Source: Akkermansia muciniphila (GTDB lineage Bacteria; Verrucomicrobiota; Verrucomicrobiia; Limisphaerales; JADLHS01). From it: 43,535 bases of DNA. Below are positions 36,961 to 43,535 of the stretch, piece by piece. The DNA lies in the NCBI GenBank assembly GCA_945882065.1, contig CAMCWI010000005.1, positions 1-43,535 of the forward strand. The letters run 5' to 3'. Below the pieces are notes generated by a model that did no database searches, was not told the DNA's origin, and worked only from the letters and a program-made list of their open reading frames with translations. The stretch's first letter is position 1, and each line of letters starts with the position of its first letter. Both the position numbers and the translations under genes were made by a program.

Positions 36961-38027
36961 AAACCACTATCCGCAACTGCGGCGCTTGCCTTCGAAGAAC
37001 AATCCTCGGCCTGTTCAGTGTTGTGCTGCTGAGTTCGTCACTCGTCGCCGACGACCTCACCCCACATCCGACGATGGGCGAGTTCTTGCGCTTCGACCCT
37101 GCTGCTGACGCGTTGTTGTCGGCAGACGCCAAGATCGAAGTGCTCACTTCCGGATTGGACTGGAGCGAAGGCCCGGCGTGGATTCCGAAAGCTGCCACGC
37201 AACCCGGTGGCGGCGGTTACGTGGTTTTTTCCGACGTGCCGCGCAATCAGGTGATGAAGTGGAAAGAAGGCGCAGGCTTAAGTGTCTTCCTCAAACCCAG
37301 CGGCTACACCGGGGTGATGGATTACAGCGAAGCAACGGGTAGCAACGGCTTGAACGTGAACTCGCGCGGCGAACTCATCTCCTGCGAACACGGTGATCGG
37401 CGCGTATCGCTGATGGTCCGCGGCGGCGGCAAACGGACTATCGCTGATCATTTTGAGGGCAGGCGTTTCAATAGCCCGAATGACTTGACCGTGGACAAGG
37501 CGGGCAACATTTACTTTACCGATCCGCCTTACGGATTGCCGAATGGACCGGCCGACACGGAGACGCGCGAAATCGCCTGGCACGGTATCTACAAAGTCAC
37601 GCCGTCGGGCAAGGTCACGCTCCTGAGCAAGGAAATGACTTTCCCGAACGGGATCACCCTCAGCCCCGATGAAAAGACGCTCTACGTCGCACAATCGGAC
37701 CCCGAGGCGGCGATCTGGAAAGCCTTTCCCATCCAAGCGGACGGCACCCTCGGAGCGTCGCGAGTGCTGGCCGACGTAACCGCAATGGTCGCCGATCAGC
37801 GCGGGCTGCCCGATGGCCTGAAGACCGATACCACCAGGCACCTCTGGGCCACCGGCCCGGGCGGTGTCCACGTCATGACGCCCGAAGGTAAACTGCTCGC
37901 GCGGATTGACACCAAGATGGCCTGTGGCAATTGCTGCTTCGGCGGCGACGACGACTCGTGGCTCTACATTTGTTCCGACGCATTTCTCGTCCGCGTAAAA
38001 ACCAAGGTCAAAGTCGCCGCATTTTAA
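36957..38027 (+). CDS. SMP-30/gluconolactonase/LRE family protein
   Basis: GLDWSEGPAWIP, FNSPNDLTVDKAGNIYFTDPPYG, FPNGITLSPDEKTLYVAQS. Confidence 0.92.
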   Translation: MKTTIRNCGACLRRTILGLFSVVLLSSSLVADDLTPHPTMGEFLRFDPAADALLSADAKIEVLTSGLDWSEGPAWIPKAATQPGGGGYVVFSDVPRNQVMKWKEGAGLSVFLKPSGYTGVMDYSEATGSNGLNVNSRGELISCEHGDRRVSLMVRGGGKRTIADHFEGRRFNSPNDLTVDKAGNIYFTDPPYGLPNGPADTETREIAWHGIYKVTPSGKVTLLSKEMTFPNGITLSPDEKTLYVAQSDPEAAIWKAFPIQADGTLGASRVLADVTAMVADQRGLPDGLKTDTTRHLWATGPGGVHVMTPEGKLLARIDTKMACGNCCFGGDDDSWLYICSDAFLVRVKTKVKVAAF

Positions 38028-38112
38028 AACCTGCGGGGAAGAATTCACAGGGTTACGCGTGCTAAGCCCGCAGGTCGACAATAGCCCCGCAGAAGCCCCA
38101 GCCCAAAGAAAT

Positions 38113-39498
38113 ATGCCTTTAGCAAACGCTACGCTCGCCCGACTCCGCGAAATCGTCGGCGCGGAAAACGTACTCACGTCCCCGGAGGACCTCATCGCGT
38201 ATTCGTTCGACGGCACGGCGGCGATGCAACAGTTGCCCGGCGCGGTGGTCTTCGCCACCACGACGGAGCAAGTCGCGCAAATTCTCAAGCATGCAAACCG
38301 GACTAAAACACCTGTTGTCACCCGGGGCTCCGGGACAGGCCTAAGCGGCGGCAGCCTACCCATCCCTGGCTGTATCGTGCTTTGTACCGTGAAGATGAAT
38401 CGCATCCTCGAACTGGATCGCGCCAATCTCACCATTCTCGTCGAACCCGGCGTAACAACACTCGCCGTTTCCGATGCAGCAACCGCAGCAGGTTTGTTTT
38501 ACCCGCCGGATCCCGGCTCAATGAAAATCTCCACCATCGGCGGCAACGTGGCGGAAAATTCCGGCGGTTTGCGCGGCTTGAAATACGGCATCACACGCAA
38601 TTACGTCATGGGCCTCGAAGTGGTCCTGCCCGACGGCGAAATCCTCTGGACCGGCAACAAGTGCGTGAAAGATGTCGCCGGTTATTCGTTGCGCGATTTG
38701 TTCATCGGCTCGGAAGGAACGCTCGGCGTCATCACAAAAGTTTTGCTGCGGCTCATCCCCAAACCCGCCGCGAAGAAAACCATGGTCGCGACGTTCGCGC
38801 AAATGGACGCCGCCGCGCAATGCGTCTCGGACATCATCGCCGCGCAAATCATTCCCTGCACGCTGGAGTTCCTCGACCGCACGACGATTCGGTGCGTAGA
38901 GGATTTTGCGAAGGTTGGTCTGCCGCTGGATTGCGAAGCGCTATTGATGATGGAAACTGATGGCCATCCCGCCGCCGTCGCCGAGGAAGCCGCGAAGATG
39001 GAAGAATGCGCCCGCAAGAACGGCGCGATGGAAGTGCGCGTCGCCAAGGACGAAGCCGAAGCGAACAAGCTCGCCACCGCGCGACGTAGCGCTTTCTCCG
39101 CACTCGCCCGACTCGCCCCCACGACGATTCTCGAAGACGCCACCGTGCCGCGCAGCGAATTGGCGAAGATGATCCGCTTCGTCGCCGCCGTCGCCAAGAA
39201 ATACAACCTGCGCGTCGGCACGTTCGGCCATATGGGCGACGGCAATCTGCATCCCACCTTTCTCACCGACGAACGGAACAAAGAGGAGATGCACCGCGTC
39301 GAAGAAGCCTTCAAGGAAATCTTCGATGAAGCCATCCGGCTCGGTGGCACCATCACCGGTGAACACGGCATCGGCATGGCAAAGAAAAGCTTCCTGCCCA
39401 AGTTCGCGGGCGATGCCCAGATGCGCGTGATGCGCGAACTCCGCCGCGCGCTCGATCCGAACGGCATTTTGAATCCCGGAAAGATGTTTGATCGATGA
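38113..39498 (+). CDS. glcD: FAD-linked oxidase, glycolate/lactate oxidase subunit GlcD-like
   Basis: VVTRGSGTGLSGGSLP, GGNVAENSGGLRGLKYG, FGHMGDGNLHPTFL, GEHGIGMAKK. Confidence 0.9.
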   Translation: MPLANATLARLREIVGAENVLTSPEDLIAYSFDGTAAMQQLPGAVVFATTTEQVAQILKHANRTKTPVVTRGSGTGLSGGSLPIPGCIVLCTVKMNRILELDRANLTILVEPGVTTLAVSDAATAAGLFYPPDPGSMKISTIGGNVAENSGGLRGLKYGITRNYVMGLEVVLPDGEILWTGNKCVKDVAGYSLRDLFIGSEGTLGVITKVLLRLIPKPAAKKTMVATFAQMDAAAQCVSDIIAAQIIPCTLEFLDRTTIRCVEDFAKVGLPLDCEALLMMETDGHPAAVAEEAAKMEECARKNGAMEVRVAKDEAEANKLATARRSAFSALARLAPTTILEDATVPRSELAKMIRFVAAVAKKYNLRVGTFGHMGDGNLHPTFLTDERNKEEMHRVEEAFKEIFDEAIRLGGTITGEHGIGMAKKSFLPKFAGDAQMRVMRELRRALDPNGILNPGKMFDR

Positions 39499-40814
39499 GC
39501 GCCGGACATTCGCACCTCAAAGACCTGGATTACTCCGTCGTGCAGCAGTGCATGCACTGCGGGCTGTGCCTGCCAACGTGTCCGACTTACGATGCCACTA
39601 AACTGGAGCGCCACAGCCCGCGCGGACGCATTGCACTCATGCGCGCCATCGCAGATGATCGGCTTACTATCACCAAAACATTCGGCGAAGAAATGTATTT
39701 CTGTCTCGGCTGCCTGGCATGCCAGACAGCTTGCCCAGCGGGGGTGAATTACGCGGAACTGTTTGAACACGCGCGAGCAGAAATCGAGGAGAAGAAGATC
39801 CTCGCGAATCCGAAGCGAAATCTCATTCGCGGCTTCACCGTGAGCTGGCTGTTCATGGATTTGCGGCGGCTTGAATTGCTCGGCAAAGCACTTCGTTTAT
39901 ATCAGCAACTCGGCCTCCAGGCTCTGATTCGTCGCTCAGGAGTGTTGCGGCTTCTGCCAAAGCGATTACAGGAACTGGAAGCGATGACGCCCTCAGTTTG
40001 CGACAAGTTCTCAGCGGAACTCATCGCGCCGATCACCTCAGCCGGCGACACGAAGAAGTATCGCGTTGCGATGCTGACGGGTTGCGCGCAAGACCTGACG
40101 TTCAGCGATGTGAACCGGGACACGGTGGAAGTGCTGGCACAGAACGGCTGCGAAGTCTTCACCCCGGCGGAGCAAAGTTGCTGTGGCTCGTTGCACGCGC
40201 ACAACGGCGAGTGGACGCTCGCGCAACAACTCGCGCGGCGGAACATTGACCAGTTCCCGCCAGAACAATTCGACGCGATTATCACGAACGCGGGCGGCTG
40301 CGGCTCGCATCTGAAGCATTACGCAAAGCTGCTGGTGGATGATCCGGCTTATCTGAAGCGCGCAGAGCTGTGGGACGCGAGGGTGAACGACATTCACGAG
40401 TGGTTGGTGCAAATCACCATCCGAAATCCAGAAGCCGGAATCCGGAATCAGGTGGTCACCTACCACGAATCCTGCCATCTCACACATGGACAGAAGGTGG
40501 TCTCGCAGCCGCGCGAGTTGTTGAAGGCGATTCCGGGACTGTTACTCGTGGAGTTGCCGGAGGCAAATTGGTGCTGCGGCAGCGCCGGCATCTACAATCT
40601 CACCCAGCCGGAAATGGCCGGACAACTCCTTGACCGCAAGATCGCACACATCAAGTCCACCGGTGCGACCACGGTGGCGACGGCAAATCCCGGCTGCCTG
40701 CTGCAACTCATCAATGGCGCAGCGAAGGCAGGCTTGAAACTGCGTGTAGTTCACCCGATGACCTTGCTAGCCGAGGCTTATCATGCTGAAGATCGGGACA
40801 GGCATTCCACATGA
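39495..40814 (+). CDS. glcF: Fe-S subunit GlcF-like (two 4Fe-4S clusters + CCG domains)
   Basis: CMHCGLCLPTCPTY, CLGCLACQTACPAG, ESCHLTHGQ, NWCCGSAGIYN. Confidence 0.9.
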   Translation: MSAGHSHLKDLDYSVVQQCMHCGLCLPTCPTYDATKLERHSPRGRIALMRAIADDRLTITKTFGEEMYFCLGCLACQTACPAGVNYAELFEHARAEIEEKKILANPKRNLIRGFTVSWLFMDLRRLELLGKALRLYQQLGLQALIRRSGVLRLLPKRLQELEAMTPSVCDKFSAELIAPITSAGDTKKYRVAMLTGCAQDLTFSDVNRDTVEVLAQNGCEVFTPAEQSCCGSLHAHNGEWTLAQQLARRNIDQFPPEQFDAIITNAGGCGSHLKHYAKLLVDDPAYLKRAELWDARVNDIHEWLVQITIRNPEAGIRNQVVTYHESCHLTHGQKVVSQPRELLKAIPGLLLVELPEANWCCGSAGIYNLTQPEMAGQLLDRKIAHIKSTGATTVATANPGCLLQLINGAAKAGLKLRVVHPMTLLAEAYHAEDRDRHST

Positions 40815-40846
40815 TGGTCGAGTCTTGCTCGATTTGCTTCAATGGC

Positions 40847-42271
40847 TCACTGACCGCTAACCAATGCGCGGGCAATATTCTTTTTCATGGGAGCCGCATG
40901 GATCGCCTCGCCATGAACGGCATGCCCCGCTTCCGACCATATCTCACTGAATGTGGGGTGGGCATGAATGGTGTTCGCAACCTCCCTGACCTTGAGTTGG
41001 CCCCGAATAGCCACCGCAGCTTCGGCGATCAATTCAGTGGCACTTGGGCCGACCACGGCCGCGCCGAGCAACCGATCGGTGGTGGCGCACGCAATCCACT
41101 TGGCCATCCCTACTGTATTGCCGGCGGCGATTGAGCGCCCAAGGCCGGCGAAGGGAAAGCGGCCAACCTTGACCGGTATGCCGCGTCCTTGCGCTTCGGT
41201 TTCACTCAAACCAACCACACCCACCTCGGGTGAGGTGAAGATCACTCCCGGAACCACAAGTTCATTCGCTTCGCTGGCGTTTCCAAGTGCGTGGCTGGCT
41301 GCGACCAGACCCTGGGAGGTGGCCGCGTGAGCGAGTTGCGCTCGACCATTCACATCTCCGATGGCGTAAATGTTCGGAACCTCCGTCTGACCAAATTCAT
41401 TCACTTGGATGAATCCCCGGGCATCTGGTTGAATGCCGGCTTTCTCCATCGCCAGACCGTGGGTAACGGGCTTGCGGCCAACCGCCACCAACAGCAGTTG
41501 CGCCTGAATTTTCTGGTCGCCACAGAGTGCGGAAACCTCATTCGCTGCGGGCTGAACTTCGCGGAGCGGTTGGCCGGTGAGGATACGAATGCCCAACTGT
41601 GATTCCATGGCGCGGCGGACTTCCTTGCGGACGTCCGCGTCCAACCCGGGCAAGATGTCCGCGAGGAGTTCGACGAGTGTGACCTGCACCCCGAGTTGCG
41701 CCGCCATGCAAGCCAGTTCACAACCAATGTAGCCTCCGCCCACCACCAGCAGACTTTTGGGCAATTGCCGCAACGCCAGAAAGGCGCGGCTCTCCAGTAT
41801 CCGTTCATTCACGGGAAACGCAGCGGGCATGATGGAAGTGGAGCCGGTCGCGAGAATGATTCTGCCGGCGCCAAGTTCCGAAGTCTCTGTCCCGGGCGTA
41901 GCAACAACAATCTGATCCGGGCCTTGAAAAGCGGCCGTGCCCTGGAATACTTTCACGCCGTTTGCCTTGAGCAGACTTCCAATGGCACTCCGCATCCTTG
42001 CAACGGTTTTGTCCTTGTGAGCCGCCAAGGTCTGGAAATCAATCGTCAAGCCGCCCGCGGAGATGCCCATGAATTCAGCCTTGCGAACGGAATGGCAGAG
42101 TTTCGCGGCATCAATGAAGAGCTTCGTGGGTATGCATCCCCAGTTCAGGCACGTTCCACCCAATTCCTCCCGCTCAACCATCGCCACCGAGGCGCCAAGT
42201 TGCGCAGCGCGAATCGCCGCCGGATAACCACCCGGCCCCCCGCCAATCACCACAAGGTCAAAAGTTACCAT
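40847..42271 (-). CDS. lpdA: Dihydrolipoyl dehydrogenase E3
   Basis: VVIGGGPGGYPAAIRAAQLG, GGTCLNWGCIPTK redox motif, AHPTFSEIW C-terminal motif. Confidence 0.93.
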   Translation of the reverse strand: MVTFDLVVIGGGPGGYPAAIRAAQLGASVAMVEREELGGTCLNWGCIPTKLFIDAAKLCHSVRKAEFMGISAGGLTIDFQTLAAHKDKTVARMRSAIGSLLKANGVKVFQGTAAFQGPDQIVVATPGTETSELGAGRIILATGSTSIMPAAFPVNERILESRAFLALRQLPKSLLVVGGGYIGCELACMAAQLGVQVTLVELLADILPGLDADVRKEVRRAMESQLGIRILTGQPLREVQPAANEVSALCGDQKIQAQLLLVAVGRKPVTHGLAMEKAGIQPDARGFIQVNEFGQTEVPNIYAIGDVNGRAQLAHAATSQGLVAASHALGNASEANELVVPGVIFTSPEVGVVGLSETEAQGRGIPVKVGRFPFAGLGRSIAAGNTVGMAKWIACATTDRLLGAAVVGPSATELIAEAAVAIRGQLKVREVANTIHAHPTFSEIWSEAGHAVHGEAIHAAPMKKNIARALVSGQ

Positions 42272-42326
42272 GATTAAGTTCTTTCTGAGTCTGTTTTGAA
42301 CATTCCGAGCCGATTCAAATCTGCTG

Positions 42327-43535
42327 TTACCGAAACCGCCGATCCGACGGGCGAAGCACCGCATCAAGCAACACCAGAGGTTCATCACCAATTTGCGCGA
42401 TGGTCGCCGCCAGCCCGGCAGGAATGCCGAAGTGATCGTGGGCCGTGATTTCGATCTGCTCACCCGCCATCGCCAGCAGACCCCGGCCGCGCACCACCGA
42501 AACCGTACAGAAGCGCTCCGGGTGTAGTTCCATCCCACGCTCTGTGATGCGCGCGATGGAAAGCTCCAACCCGCCCACCCCATCGCGATCGGTCTTTTCC
42601 ACCGGAATGATCGGGTAACGGACGCTGGAGTAACGGTCAATCACTCGGGCGATTTCCTGTTCCAGATGAACCGTACCGTTAAGTTTGTGGCTCAACACTG
42701 GCGCCGTTTCGAGTTGTTCGAGTTCCCGGGGCTGCGGCTCCACGTCCAGAAATACGCCCCAACCGCCGCAGGTCAGTGAACCGAATATGAAAGGTACGTG
42801 GTGTGTCTGACTGCCGATGTTCGTGTAGCCGTGGCGCGTGTTTGGTGGAATCGGCATTGCATAGCCCTCGGTCAACTCCGCCTTGGCCTCCCCCAGAACG
42901 GTGTAGCCGTGCATCGGTGAATAGCCCAGATGGATTTCCACCCCTTCGCGATGCATGTGATATGGCACGTCTGAGCGTTCGCCATCGAGCCACGCCAGAT
43001 TCCAGGAATGATGATCGCCATACACCAGCGGCACGATCGTGATGCCAAGGCTCGGCACCACAAAACTTCCCTGCTCCGGCGCACCGGTGTCGCGCGTCAG
43101 GTGCAGGCTGGTTCCGGCGGTGATCGCTTCCATGTGGCCCACGAAGAGATCGCGAATCCGTCGCAACGCCGGGCTGCGTTCCAGGTCGCAGGCCGTGTCG
43201 AGCGCGTCCACCGAGCGGGCGACGTGTGTGCAATAATGGTGGAAGGTCGAAATGAGCGCCCGCACGTCGTGACCCACGGTGTCCATCGAACGGTTCGAGA
43301 GGTCGGCCAGCAATTCGTCCGCCCGGAGCAGATGCGCGGCGGCCAGGCGGTCGTTGGGGCGTATCTCCTCCAGGGCGCGGCGAGTGGCGTGAAACGCGCC
43401 GATGACCTGCCCGCGAAAAGCGTGACTGTAAAGGCGGGCCAGCGCAATGTCTCGTTCGCTGATGCCCGAGGGCGCGCGACCCCGAACGTGACTGCCGCAG
43501 GTCATGTCCGCGAGCCGCTCGTAGTTTGGGTGCAT
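42327..43535 (-). CDS. Uncharacterised bicupin-like protein (start at or beyond window edge)
   Basis: VPYHMHREGVEIHLGYSPMHGY...PIPPNTRHGY cupin motifs; second beta-rich half ends DHFGIPAGLAATI. Confidence 0.6.
   Translation of the reverse strand: MHPNYERLADMTCGSHVRGRAPSGISERDIALARLYSHAFRGQVIGAFHATRRALEEIRPNDRLAAAHLLRADELLADLSNRSMDTVGHDVRALISTFHHYCTHVARSVDALDTACDLERSPALRRIRDLFVGHMEAITAGTSLHLTRDTGAPEQGSFVVPSLGITIVPLVYGDHHSWNLAWLDGERSDVPYHMHREGVEIHLGYSPMHGYTVLGEAKAELTEGYAMPIPPNTRHGYTNIGSQTHHVPFIFGSLTCGGWGVFLDVEPQPRELEQLETAPVLSHKLNGTVHLEQEIARVIDRYSSVRYPIIPVEKTDRDGVGGLELSIARITERGMELHPERFCTVSVVRGRGLLAMAGEQIEITAHDHFGIPAGLAATIAQIGDEPLVLLDAVLRPSDRRFR

Noticed and set aside
38682-39770. Minus-strand ORF opposite glcD/glcF
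   Set aside because: GlcD and GlcF motifs on plus strand are unambiguous.
40811-41134. 107-aa plus-strand ORF after glcF
   Set aside because: Overlaps the E3 C-terminus antisense; no recognisable features.
42272-42640. N-terminal extension of the E3 ORF
   Set aside because: Overlaps the bicupin gene; canonical E3 starts MVTFDLVVIGGGPGG at 42271.

Overview
The window looks like a GC-rich, Verrucomicrobia/PVC-like chromosomal segment (taxon is inference). It has three blocks. (1) A very large carbohydrate-utilization locus, about 1-31 kb and mostly on the minus strand. It contains six paralogous GH36-like (clan GH-D) alpha-galactosidase-type genes, a GH2 beta-galactosidase-like gene, a parallel beta-helix (GH141-like) protein, an S1-type sulfatase, an enolase-superfamily dehydratase, a D-2-hydroxyacid dehydrogenase, an adenylate kinase / class II FBPase / FGGY-kinase cluster, and pseudopilin (H-X9-DG type) genes. 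(2) A plus-strand block at 31.4-40.8 kb: fused E1alpha-beta, E2, an esterase, an MFS transporter, an SMP-30 lactonase, GlcD and GlcF. (3) Minus-strand E3 and bicupin genes at the right end. The most interesting signal is not a single gene. Two GH36 genes are each bracketed by diverged, colinear direct repeats. One pair is 704-915 / 3146-3357 (about 88% by hand count). The other is about 11580-12217 / 14614-15253 (constant ~3.03 kb offset). The repeat copies contain truncated gene ends and chimeric micro-ORFs, for example an Ig/SbsA-like head fused to a sulfatase tail. This suggests the locus grew by repeated module duplication and illegitimate recombination. Two GH36-related domain novelties also stand out: a GH36-like C-terminal domain on the beta-helix protein, and a ~350-aa insertion nested inside the GH36 N-terminal beta-sandwich of the 1422-aa protein. 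No RNA genes, CRISPR arrays or transposases were recognised.
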